Source: Alphaproteobacteria bacterium | Lineage (GTDB): Bacteria > Pseudomonadota > Alphaproteobacteria > Micropepsales > Micropepsaceae | Assembly: GCA_017307315.1 (NCBI GenBank) | Contig: JAFKFF010000253.1 | Span: 1-6,099, forward strand | DNA: 6,099 nt | Reading direction: 5' to 3' | Part shown: positions 1-6,023 of the stretch, piece after piece | Layout of the letters: each line of letters begins with the position of its first letter | Numbering within the stretch: position 1 is the stretch's first letter | The notes under the pieces: model-generated | Told to the model about the DNA's origin: nothing | The model's input: the letters and a program-made list of their open reading frames with translations, nothing else | Databases searched by the model: none | Position numbers and translations under genes: made by a program

Positions 1-774
1 TTCCAGTTGACCGCAGATGTGCGCGACCTGGGCCGCACCTACATGACCGAATTGTCGGTGGTGGGCGACATCCGCGATTCCCTGCGCGTGCTCAACCCGC
101 TGGTGGCTAAGAAGGCCGCGCCGCTGGCGCCGCGCCGCGCCGCGCTCGTGCGCGAAGCCGCGGAACGCCAGCGCGCCGCCCGCAAGGCGCTGGAAGCGCA
201 GGCTGCCGCCCTCTGGCAGGCGCCCGTCATCGCGCCTCTGGTCGCCGCCCATGAAGTCATGAAGGCCATCGGACCCGACATCGCCATCGTGGACGAGGCG
301 GTGGCGACGTCCGAAGGCGTGCGCGGCTTTCTCAACAGTCCCTCGAACCACCAATATTCCTTCTTGCGCGGCGGCGCGCTGGGCTGGGGCATGCCCGCGG
401 CGGTAGGCGCCAGCCTGGGCCTGGGACGCGCCCCGGTGGTGTCGCTGGTGGGCGACGGCGCGGCGCTTTATTCGCCCCAGGCGCTATGGACGGCGGCGCA
501 TGAAGAGCTGCCCGTCACCTTCATCGTGATGAACAATCGCGAATACAATATCCTCAAGAACTTCATGCGCGGCCGCGAAAATTATCTCGCCGCCCGCGCC
601 AACCGCTTCATCGCCATGGATATCGAGCGGCCGGCGATCGACTATCCGGCGCTGGCGCTGTCGATGGGCGTGCCGGCGCGGCGCATCGACAGGGCCTCCG
701 ATATCGCGGACACGGTCGCCGCCGCCATCGCATCGGGCAAGCCCAACCTGATCGAGATCGTGATTTCCCCCTGA
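1..774 (+). CDS. Thiamine-diphosphate-dependent enzyme, benzoylformate decarboxylase-like, C-terminal part (5' end outside window)
   Basis: The frame is open from the left edge (Phe-Gln-Leu...) to TGA at 772-774, so about 257 C-terminal residues are present, roughly half of a usual 530-570-aa enzyme. The first 35 residues look like the end of the central domain; the rest is the pyrophosphate-binding domain. The ThDP/Mg motif is clear: GDGA at nt 451-462, then 24 residues on, the closing MNN (Asn-Asn at nt 532-537). The stretch GDGAALYSPQALWTAA followed by a NNREYNILKNF-type segment resembles benzoylformate decarboxylase (MdlC) more than classical acetolactate synthase. Such enzymes decarboxylate 2-keto acids or carboligate them in the cytoplasm. 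The N-terminal catalytic Glu/His residues are outside the window, so the substrate cannot be assigned. The gene ends 8 bp from the convergent sigma-factor gene, and no terminator is seen between them. Superfamily is confident; the specific activity is not. Confidence 0.9.
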   Translation, partial: FQLTADVRDLGRTYMTELSVVGDIRDSLRVLNPLVAKKAAPLAPRRAALVREAAERQRAARKALEAQAAALWQAPVIAPLVAAHEVMKAIGPDIAIVDEAVATSEGVRGFLNSPSNHQYSFLRGGALGWGMPAAVGASLGLGRAPVVSLVGDGAALYSPQALWTAAHEELPVTFIVMNNREYNILKNFMRGRENYLAARANRFIAMDIERPAIDYPALALSMGVPARRIDRASDIADTVAAAIASGKPNLIEIVISP

Positions 775-782
775 CGGGCGGG

Positions 783-2030
783 TTATCGTGTCTGCGCTTC
801 CAGCAGGTGCCGGTCGAGATGGCGGCGGATATGGGCCGCTTCCGCCGGCGTGTTGGCCAGCGCGATAGCGCGGTTGAAATCGGCGCGGGCCTCGGCGCTG
901 CGTCCCAGTTGCAGCTGGAAAGCCCCGCGCACGCCATAGAAATTGAAATAACCGCCAAGCACCTTTTCCAGCGGCGCGATCATCGCCAGCGCCGCTTCCG
1001 GGCCGTGCAGCTTGGCGGTCGCGACCGCGCGGTTCAGCGTGATCACCGGCGAAGGCTGCATCCGTTCCAGCGCCGCATACAGAGCATCGATCCCCGCCCA
1101 ATCGGTATCCGCCGCGCGGGCGGCGCGGGCATGGGTGGCGGCGATGGCGGCCTGGATCTGATAAGGCCCGGGCCGGTTGTGCCGCATCGCCTTGTCCATC
1201 AAGGCCAAGCCTTCGCCGATCAATTCGCCGTCCCACTGTGCGCGGTCCTGATCTTCCAGAAGGACGATCTCGCCCCCGGCATCGAAGCGGGCATGGGCGC
1301 GGGCATGTTGCAGCAGCATCAGCGCGGTCAGCCCCATCACTTCCGGCTCGGTCTGGAACAGGCGAAGCAAGAGCCGCCCCAGCCGGATCGCTTCGTCGCA
1401 CAAGGCGGCGCGCGCTTCCCCGTCGCCGGCGGAATAACCTTCGTTGAACACCAGATAGACCATCGCCATCACGGCGGCGAGGCGCTGGCTGCGTTCCACC
1501 GGGCCCGGCGCCTCGAACGGCACATCGGCGCGCGCCACCCGCTGCTTGGCGCGGGTAATGCGCTGCTCCATCGCCGCTTCGCTCACCAGGAAGGCGCGGG
1601 CGATCTGCTTGACGGTGAGGCCCGAGACGATGCGCAGCGCCAGCGCGATCTGCTGCGTCGCCGGCAAATCGGGATGGCAGCAGATGAACAAAAGCCGCAG
1701 CACATCGTCGCGATAATGCGAACCGTCCAGCCTTTCGGCCAGCGGCGCTTCAACATCCTCGACATCGGAAATCGAATCTTCTTCCGGCAGCGCCACGGTG
1801 CGCGCCTGCTTGCGCACGCCATCGAGCCCCGCGTTGCGGCCCACCAGGATCAGCCAGGCGGCGGGATCGCGCGGCGGCCCGTTCTGCGGCCAGTTCTTCA
1901 TCGCCCGGAGCGCCGCTTCCTGAAACGCTTCCTCCGCGCGGTCGAGATCGCGGAAATAGCGCAGCAAGGCGCCCACCGCCTGTGGGCGGGCGGCGGCCAG
2001 GGCGGCGCCGATCCAGGCCAGGTCTGTCAT
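783..2030 (-). CDS. ECF RNA polymerase sigma factor with C-terminal TPR-like extension (ECF42-type)
   Basis: A 415-aa protein, about twice the length of a minimal ECF sigma factor. Region 2 lies at about residues 10-75 (AEEAFQEAALRAMKNWP, then PAAWLILVGRNAGLD). Region 4 lies at about 108-166 (LRLLFICCHPDLPATQQ, GLTVKQIARAFLVSEAAM, QRITRAKQRV, a helix-turn-helix). Residues about 180-415 form the long extension typical of this group, with YLVFNEGYSA, EAIRLGRLL, ALMLLQHARAHAR, a QDRAQWD box, GPYQIQAAIAA and a TPR-like end (about 360-405). Start ATG at 2030 overlaps the TGA of the upstream DGPF gene (ATGA), so translation is probably coupled. Stop TAA is at 783-785. ECF42 factors are paired with DGPF/YCII-type genes and have no dedicated anti-sigma gene; the C-terminal extension is thought to carry the signal input. 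Both features hold here. It probably recognises the TGTCGG-N17-CGTC promoters in the divergent gap at 2411-2559. The family call is firm; the signal is unknown. Confidence 0.95.
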   Translation of the reverse strand: MTDLAWIGAALAAARPQAVGALLRYFRDLDRAEEAFQEAALRAMKNWPQNGPPRDPAAWLILVGRNAGLDGVRKQARTVALPEEDSISDVEDVEAPLAERLDGSHYRDDVLRLLFICCHPDLPATQQIALALRIVSGLTVKQIARAFLVSEAAMEQRITRAKQRVARADVPFEAPGPVERSQRLAAVMAMVYLVFNEGYSAGDGEARAALCDEAIRLGRLLLRLFQTEPEVMGLTALMLLQHARAHARFDAGGEIVLLEDQDRAQWDGELIGEGLALMDKAMRHNRPGPYQIQAAIAATHARAARAADTDWAGIDALYAALERMQPSPVITLNRAVATAKLHGPEAALAMIAPLEKVLGGYFNFYGVRGAFQLQLGRSAEARADFNRAIALANTPAEAAHIRRHLDRHLLEAQTR

Positions 2031-2410
2031 GCCGGTTGCGCACCCTTGCGCGCGTCAGGATTGAAAAGGGCGATGGGGCGGATCTCGAACGCCCCGCCGG
2101 GATTGACCGCCGCGATCTCGCGCGCCGCATCCAGCGCCGCTTCCAAATTCTCGACGTCCAGGATGTAGAAGCCCAGCAGCTGCTCCTTCGTCTCGGCGAA
2201 AGGTCCGTCGATCACCAGCGGCGGGTCCTGGTTCTTGCGCAAGGTTGTCGCGGCCGTGGTCGGCATCAGACGCAGCGAAGCGCCCAGCTTGCCCTGGGCG
2301 GTCAGCCGGCTTCGCACCGCGCCGATCTTGTCCATGACGGCAGCGTCTTCTTCCTTGCTCCAGGACCAGACCGTGTTTTCGTCGTGGTAGCAGAGGATGG
2401 CGTAAAGCAT
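2027..2410 (-). CDS. DGPF-motif, YCII-related domain protein
   Basis: A 127-aa small cytoplasmic protein of the YCII-related/DGPF family. The diagnostic box VIDGPFAETKEQLLGFYILD is at residues 66-85, with DGPF at 68-71. It is preceded by the usual beta-alpha start MLYAILCYHDE and followed by the helix LEAALDAAREIA at about 89-100. The start is ATG at 2408-2410, preceded by an AAGGAAG Shine-Dalgarno sequence 5 nt upstream (about 2416-2422). The TGA overlaps the ATG of the sigma gene, so this is the first gene of a two-gene operon. Proteins of this type are the standard partners of ECF42 sigma factors. Their biochemical role is not established; an enzyme or a sensor for the sigma factor has been considered. 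A TGTCGG-N17-CGTC promoter lies 25 nt upstream of the start. Length and motif are normal for the family. Confidence 0.95.
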   Translation of the reverse strand: MLYAILCYHDENTVWSWSKEEDAAVMDKIGAVRSRLTAQGKLGASLRLMPTTAATTLRKNQDPPLVIDGPFAETKEQLLGFYILDVENLEAALDAAREIAAVNPGGAFEIRPIALFNPDARKGAQPA

Positions 2411-2429
2411 GGAGTCTTCCTTATCTGGC

Positions 2430-2461
2430 CCAAGGACGGATGGGCGCGGGGGCTTCCGACA
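2430..2461 (-). promoter_or_regulatory. Predicted ECF42-type promoter of the DGPF-sigma operon
   Basis: Read on the minus strand, TGTCGG (2461 to 2456) is followed by exactly 17 nt and then CGTC (2438 to 2435) and CTTGG. As recalled, the motif reported for ECF42 sigma factors is TGTCGA at -35 and CGA/TC at -10, so this copy has one -35 mismatch. The -10 ends 24 nt before the ATG at 2410, which leaves a plausible short leader containing the Shine-Dalgarno sequence. Its placement implies positive autoregulation. It has not been shown experimentally here. Confidence 0.72.
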
Positions 2462-2500
2462 TCGAACCTTAAATTATTTTCCCGCTTTTTTGGGGTGTCC

Positions 2501-2532
2501 TGTCGGCCCCGGCCGGAGCGGACCGTCCTTGG
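2501..2532 (+). promoter_or_regulatory. Predicted ECF42-type promoter of the AHSA1-GST genes
   Basis: TGTCGG at 2501-2506, a 17-nt spacer, CGTC at 2524-2527, then CTTGG. This is the same architecture and the same post -10 bases as the divergent copy at 2430-2461, although the two spacers are unrelated in sequence. The -10 ends 32 nt before the AHSA1 ATG at 2560. The two elements face away from each other across an AT-richer core (about 2462-2500), which is what would be expected if one sigma factor drives both directions. Confidence 0.72.
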
Positions 2533-2559
2533 AGCAGAACCGAACCAAAGGAACCCGCC

Positions 2560-3018
2560 ATGTCCCAGGAAAACGAACTCGTCCTCGACCGCCTGCTCGA
2601 CGCGCCCCGCGAAAAACTGTTCCGCTGCTGGACCGATCCGGACCTGATCAAGCAATGGTTCGCGCCCAAGCCCTATACGACCCCGGTCGCCAAGGTCGAT
2701 CTGAAGGTCGGCGGCTGCAACATGATCGTGATGAAGAGCCCGGAGGGCCAGGAAATCCCCTGCCCCGGCACCTATCTGGAAATCGTGCCGAACGAAAAGC
2801 TGGTTTTCACCGATGCCTATACCGGCGACTGGCAGCCGAGCGGCAAGCCCTTCATGACCGTGGTTCTCACCTTCGCCGATGAAGGCGGCAAGACCCGCTA
2901 TACCGCCCGCGCCCGCCATTGGAGCAAGGAAGACCGCCAGACCCATGAGCAGATGGGCTTCCATCAGGGCTGGGGCATCTGCGCCGACCAGCTTGAGGCG
3001 CTTGCCAAGCGCATCTGA
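2560..3018 (+). CDS. SRPBCC-family protein, AHSA1/START-like domain
   Basis: A 152-aa protein spanning one complete SRPBCC (Bet v1-like) fold of the bacterial AHSA1-like group. Visible family features are the N-terminal strand and helix, with DAPREKLFRCWTDPDLIKQW at residues 14-33 followed by FAP; the VGG turn at 50-52; the central YLEIVPNEKLVFTD at 72-85; and the C-terminal helix with HEQMGFHQGWG (129-139) leading to ADQLEALAK. The start is ATG 2560, with AAAGGA at 2547-2552 as ribosome-binding site; stop TGA is at 3016-3018. The fold makes a hydrophobic pocket, so a role in binding or transforming a small ligand is plausible. The Aha1 name reflects homology, not proven Hsp90 co-chaperone activity. 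It is divergent from the DGPF-sigma operon and has its own matching promoter, so it is a likely target of that sigma factor. No signal peptide or membrane segment is seen. Confidence 0.93.
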   Translation: MSQENELVLDRLLDAPREKLFRCWTDPDLIKQWFAPKPYTTPVAKVDLKVGGCNMIVMKSPEGQEIPCPGTYLEIVPNEKLVFTDAYTGDWQPSGKPFMTVVLTFADEGGKTRYTARARHWSKEDRQTHEQMGFHQGWGICADQLEALAKRI

Positions 3019-3027
3019 AATCATCCA

Positions 3028-3053
3028 GCCGCCATGATAAACGTCATGGCGGC
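3028..3053 (+). other. Intergenic hairpin between the AHSA1 and GST genes
   Basis: A perfect 10-bp inverted repeat: GCCGCCATGA at 3028-3037 and TCATGGCGGC at 3044-3053, with a 6-nt loop TAAACG. It begins 10 nt after the AHSA1 stop codon and ends 25 nt before the GST start. There is no T-run after it (ATATCCCC follows), so it is not a standard intrinsic terminator. It may be a partial terminator, an mRNA-stabilising 3' end or a binding site. The structure is certain; the role is open. Confidence 0.55.
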
Positions 3054-3077
3054 ATATCCCCTGATCGGAGTCTTCCC

Positions 3078-3725
3078 ATGAAGCCCACCATCACCGCTTT
3101 CGCAACCTCTCCCGATCGCGGCCAGGGCATGGCGCGCGACATGCCTGTCCGCTGGGCGTTTGAAGAAGTGGGCCAGCCCTATGATGTCCGTCTGGTGTCC
3201 TTCGCCGAGATGAAGCAGCCCGCGCATCTGGCGCATCAGCCCTTCGGGCAGATTCCCAGTTATGAGGAAGGAGACCTGTCCCTGTTCGAGTCGGGCGCGA
3301 TCGTGTTTCATATCGCGCAAGGTCATACGGGCCTTCTGCCGGAGGACGCCAAGGCCCGGGCGCGCGCCATCACCTGGATGTTCGCCGCCCTCAGCACCAT
3401 CGAGCCGGTGATCACCGAATGGGAAACGCCCGAATATTTCGAGCAGGACAAACCCTGGTTCCAGGAACGCCGGGCCATACTGGGCGACCGCGTCCGCAAG
3501 CGGCTGCGTGCTCTGTCCGCACGCTTGGGCGATGCCGAGTGGCTGGATGGCGGCTTCAGCGCCGGCGACCTTGTGATGGTGCAGGTGCTGCGCCGGCTGA
3601 CGGGATCGGGCCTGCTGGAGGAATTCCCGAATCTCGCTGCCTATGTCGCGCGCGGCGAAGCCCGCCCCGCCTTCAAGCGCGCCTTCGCCGCGCAACGGGC
3701 GGTTTTCGAGGCGCAGGCCGGTTGA
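3078..3725 (+). CDS. Glutathione S-transferase family protein
   Basis: A 215-aa cytoplasmic protein with GST length and domain order. The N-terminal thioredoxin-like domain (about 1-82) carries the glutathione-binding signature: FGQIPSYEEGDLSLFESGAI at 56-75, including the cis-proline of QIP (Pro60) and the Glu-Ser pair (71-72) that binds the glutathione gamma-glutamyl group. The helical C-terminal domain (about 90-215) has the N-capping-box pattern S-x-x-D in GGFSAGDLVMVQ (158-169). The N-terminus (SPDRGQGMARDMPVRWAFEE) has no CxxC, so the catalytic residue is probably a Ser or another residue of that loop. Start ATG 3078 has GGAG at 3067-3070. It lies 59 bp after the AHSA1 gene on the same strand and is probably co-transcribed, unless the hairpin between them reduces read-through. 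A role in conjugating or isomerising an electrophile fits the family; the substrate is unknown. The stop is 28 bp from the end of a convergent gene. Confidence 0.93.
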   Translation: MKPTITAFATSPDRGQGMARDMPVRWAFEEVGQPYDVRLVSFAEMKQPAHLAHQPFGQIPSYEEGDLSLFESGAIVFHIAQGHTGLLPEDAKARARAITWMFAALSTIEPVITEWETPEYFEQDKPWFQERRAILGDRVRKRLRALSARLGDAEWLDGGFSAGDLVMVQVLRRLTGSGLLEEFPNLAAYVARGEARPAFKRAFAAQRAVFEAQAG

Positions 3726-3753
3726 CGCCAAGCGAGGGCCGGGCTTCAGCCGT

Positions 3754-4563
3754 TCAATCGGAGACGGCGCGGGCGCGGCTCTCGAAATAAGCCTGCCCGA
3801 TGGGAGGTAGAGAGCCGGCAACTTGCCGCCTGGGCGCCGCCGGCGCCGGGGCATGACTGGCGAAATAGGCTGCGCCAATAGGCGGCAGGGATTTCGCGGG
3901 CTGCTTTCGGGACGAGCGGACGCCGGGTGCCTGCGCCTTCGCGGCACGGACCACAGGCTTGGCATGCGGCGCGTCGGGCTTGGCGACAATGGGTGGACGA
4001 AGACGCGGCAGCGTCCCTTTGCCCTCGGCTTTGGCGGGCGCAATTGCTGGTCCGGGCGATTGAAGGCGCGGGCGGCTCGCGGCCCCGTTCCCGTCGAAAT
4101 CCGGGTTATCGGCATCGGTCAGGCCCGGCATCCCCTTTCCCTCTTCCGCCACCACATTGATCATGTGGGGTGTGGCAGGCAGCATTTTGGGTTCTTGCGG
4201 CCCCCAAAAGCCGGACGGCAGAATCTGGGATACCCAAAAGCCGCCCGCGAAAAGCAAGGCACAAGCGGCCAGCGAAACCGGGAGCAGAATGTTGCTCGCG
4301 CGACGGAAGCCGGGCTCATAAGGACTATTGGCTTCACTGGCCGCGGGCGCGGCCCATTCCGCAGGCGGGACGTTCGCCTCATCGTTAATGGGCTCTTTGC
4401 CATCGTTTCCGAAGAGGCGCTGCGCCTCCCGTTCGCGCCAGGAATGGTCGCCGCCGGGCGGCAGGTAGAAATTTCGGTCAACCCATTGATCGGCCAGTGC
4501 GGCTAAATCCTGCTCTGCCCCGTCCAACGGCTTGAGCGCCTTCATGGTTATCTTGCGGGTCAT
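3754..4563 (-). CDS. Hypothetical single-pass membrane protein with C-terminal SLPPIGxAYF repeats
   Basis: I do not recognise this 269-aa protein. It has a hydrophilic N-terminal part (1-90, with LADQWVDRNFYLPPGGDHSW at about 24-42), one membrane segment at about 91-115, and then a Pro/Ala/Lys/Arg-rich tail of about 150 residues. The tail carries a duplicated motif, SLPPIGAAYFASHA at 225-238 and SLPPIGQAYFESRA at 251-264, with a 26-residue period. There is no cleavable signal peptide, so the N-terminus is probably cytoplasmic and the tail periplasmic. I chose ATG 4563 because the frame also opens at TTG 4602, but that codon falls almost on the predicted transcription start of the GGAAC-N17-GTT promoter; ATG 4545 is also possible. 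The Shine-Dalgarno sequence is weak. A single-pass topology recalls anti-sigma factors or TonB-like proteins, but no zinc (HxxxCxxC) or TonB motif is present. It lies downstream of the ClC gene on the same strand, with a 164-bp gap. Confidence 0.72.
   Translation of the reverse strand: MTRKITMKALKPLDGAEQDLAALADQWVDRNFYLPPGGDHSWREREAQRLFGNDGKEPINDEANVPPAEWAAPAASEANSPYEPGFRRASNILLPVSLAACALLFAGGFWVSQILPSGFWGPQEPKMLPATPHMINVVAEEGKGMPGLTDADNPDFDGNGAASRPRLQSPGPAIAPAKAEGKGTLPRLRPPIVAKPDAPHAKPVVRAAKAQAPGVRSSRKQPAKSLPPIGAAYFASHAPAPAAPRRQVAGSLPPIGQAYFESRARAVSD
3772..3891 (-). repeat. Two imperfect protein-level repeats in the membrane protein tail
   Basis: The coding segments at 3850-3891 and 3772-3813 (minus strand) encode SLPPIGAAYFASHA and SLPPIGQAYFESRA, starts 78 nt apart. 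Eleven of 14 residues match, while the DNA has drifted at many third positions. This suggests an old duplication kept by selection on the protein rather than a recent slippage event. Confidence 0.7.
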
Positions 4564-4614
4564 TGCCTGCAATCCCACTCGCGCCCTCGCAAAAGCGTGC
4601 AAGGGAATTTTGTG

Positions 4615-4641
4615 ATAACTGCGCGCGCAAATCCTGGTTCC
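4615..4641 (-). promoter_or_regulatory. Candidate EcfG (general stress) promoter for the membrane-protein gene
   Basis: On the minus strand GGAAC (4641 to 4637) is followed by 17 nt and then GTTAT (4619 to 4615). The alphaproteobacterial general-stress sigma factor EcfG (ECF15) uses GGAAC-N16/17-CGTT; here the base before GTT is A instead of C. The element sits upstream of ATG 4563 with a leader of roughly 45 nt. This is a single match found by eye, so confidence is moderate. Confidence 0.42.
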
Positions 4642-4727
4642 AACCCCGGCATGCTATTTTGCGCAAGGAAATGTCGGGCGCGCCATCCGGCGAGATCCAG
4701 AATCTGCCATGGCGAGGGGGAAGCCAC

Positions 4728-6023
4728 TCAGCGCCTGAGATCGGTCAGGAAATTCTGCGCCAGGGCATGATAGAGCGACTGGCGCTGGAACATCTTGGAA
4801 ACGCCATAGGCGATGACCGCGGCCAGCATCAGCGGGATCACCATCCCGTCGGCGCCGCTCATTTCCCCGATGATCACGAAAGACGTGATCGGCGCCTGCA
4901 CCACCCCGGAAAAATAGCCCGCCATCCCCAGAAGCACGATGGCGCCGACCGCATGCACGCCCAGAAGATGGGCGACGATCTCGCCCATTCCGGCGCCGAC
5001 GGACAGGGAAGGCGCGAAAAGGCCGCCCGGAATGCCCGACAAGGTCGATGCCAGGGTGGCGAGAAACTTCAGCGGCGCGTAATCGGCCGCCAGCATGTGA
5101 CCTTCGATGGCCCCGCGCGCGGCATCATAGCCGGTGCCGTAGGTGGCCCCGCCGCTGGCCAATCCGCACAGGGCCACGGTCAATCCGCAAGCGCCCGCGA
5201 GCAGCAGCGCGCGCCGCAAAGGCGCGACACGCGTCCAGGCGCGGATGAGGGTGGTGCCACGGGTCACCAGCCAGGCGAACAGAGCGCCCAGCAATCCACC
5301 CAGGACGCCGCAGACCGGCACCGCCACCCAGTCGATGGTCACTTTCAGCATCGAGGTGGAATGGCCGAAATAGCTGTAATTGCCCACCAGCCCCAGCGAC
5401 GCCAGGCCCGCCAGGATCACCGCGATCAGGACCAGGCCGCTGGTGCGGCTTTCGAAGGCGCGGCTCATCTCCTCGATGGCGAAGACGATTCCCGCCAGCG
5501 GCGTGTTGAAGGCGGCGGCGACGCCCGCGGCGGAGCCGGCCAGGATCAGGCCCCGTTCGCGCGCCAGCCCGCCCAGCCGCGCCGCGCCCAGCATCAAGGA
5601 CGCGCCCACCTGCACGGTCGGCCCTTCGCGGCCGATGGAGGCGCCGCATAAAAGCCCGATCAGCGTCAGCAGGATCTTTCCGATCGTAAGGCGCAAAGAC
5701 AAAAGACGCGCCCGTGCGGCATCGTCCTTCAAATGGCGCGCGGCGATCGCCTGGGGGATGCCGCTGCCTTGCGCGCCCGCGAAGACCGTTCGCGCGCCGA
5801 AGGCGCAGGCGACGAAGCCGAGCGGCGTGATCAGCAGCGCCAGCCAGGGATTGAAAAGAATATGCGAGAAGACATCCTGCGCCCGGTTGGCGGCCCAGGC
5901 GAACGCGACGCTGACCACGCCCACGGTCAGTGCGCCGCCCCACAGAACCAGCCGCATCTTCCAATGCCGCCGCGACAACAGCAGCAGGCGGTGGCGTCTC
6001 AAGGTTGCGGAACGGTCATGCAT
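4728..6023 (-). CDS. ClC-family chloride/proton antiporter
   Basis: A 431-aa polytopic inner-membrane protein with the ClC signatures in order: GSGIP at 86-90 (Ser87 coordinates the anion), GREGP at 131-135 with gating glutamate Glu133, FNTPLAGIVFAIEE at 172-185, GGLFAP at 333-338, and SLYHAL at 416-421, where Tyr418 matches Tyr445 of the E. coli protein. Glu185 matches the E. coli internal proton glutamate (Glu203), so an H+/Cl- exchanger is more likely than a passive channel. The GREGP/GSGIP form argues against the fluoride-specific subgroup. The protein ends after the final transport helix and has no CBS domains. ATG 6023 is the only usable start, because no ATG, GTG or TTG lies between it and the upstream in-frame stop at 6060-6062. 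Its Shine-Dalgarno is poor, and it may be coupled to an overlapping upstream reading frame. Expected role: anion and pH homeostasis, for example under acid stress. Confidence 0.95.
   Translation of the reverse strand: MHDRSATLRRHRLLLLSRRHWKMRLVLWGGALTVGVVSVAFAWAANRAQDVFSHILFNPWLALLITPLGFVACAFGARTVFAGAQGSGIPQAIAARHLKDDAARARLLSLRLTIGKILLTLIGLLCGASIGREGPTVQVGASLMLGAARLGGLARERGLILAGSAAGVAAAFNTPLAGIVFAIEEMSRAFESRTSGLVLIAVILAGLASLGLVGNYSYFGHSTSMLKVTIDWVAVPVCGVLGGLLGALFAWLVTRGTTLIRAWTRVAPLRRALLLAGACGLTVALCGLASGGATYGTGYDAARGAIEGHMLAADYAPLKFLATLASTLSGIPGGLFAPSLSVGAGMGEIVAHLLGVHAVGAIVLLGMAGYFSGVVQAPITSFVIIGEMSGADGMVIPLMLAAVIAYGVSKMFQRQSLYHALAQNFLTDLRR

Noticed and set aside
807..2168. A 453-codon open frame on the + strand opposite the sigma factor gene
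   Set aside because: It mirrors the sigma gene in GC-rich DNA, is rich in Arg/Gln/His/Gly, shows no family motif and runs through the DGPF gene. The minus-strand genes carry full family signatures.
2411..3076. The 10-mer GGAGTCTTCC at 2411-2420 and again at 3067-3076, each next to a start codon
   Set aside because: The copies face opposite directions relative to their genes and overlap the purine/pyrimidine-rich ribosome-binding regions. A chance resemblance is enough to explain it.
3021..4115. A 364-codon minus-strand open frame covering the GST gene and part of the membrane-protein gene
   Set aside because: It conflicts with two better-supported genes, is Arg/Pro-rich and has no recognisable motif.
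3823..4506. A 227-codon + strand open frame opposite the membrane-protein gene
   Set aside because: The minus-strand frame has a clean membrane segment and conserved repeats; this one is Arg/Gly-rich with no structure. Some doubt remains, because the membrane protein itself is of unknown family.
3754..4563. The single-pass protein as an anti-sigma factor for the nearby ECF sigma factor
   Set aside because: It is not in the sigma operon, lacks a zinc-binding HxxxCxxC or other anti-sigma signature, and ECF42-type factors normally have no such partner.
4563..5651. A 362-codon + strand open frame starting near 4563 or at ATG 4671, preceded by AAGGAA
   Set aside because: Nearly all of it is antisense to the ClC gene, and its composition (Gln, Arg, His, Gly, Ala) is typical of an antisense shadow. 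No domain is visible.
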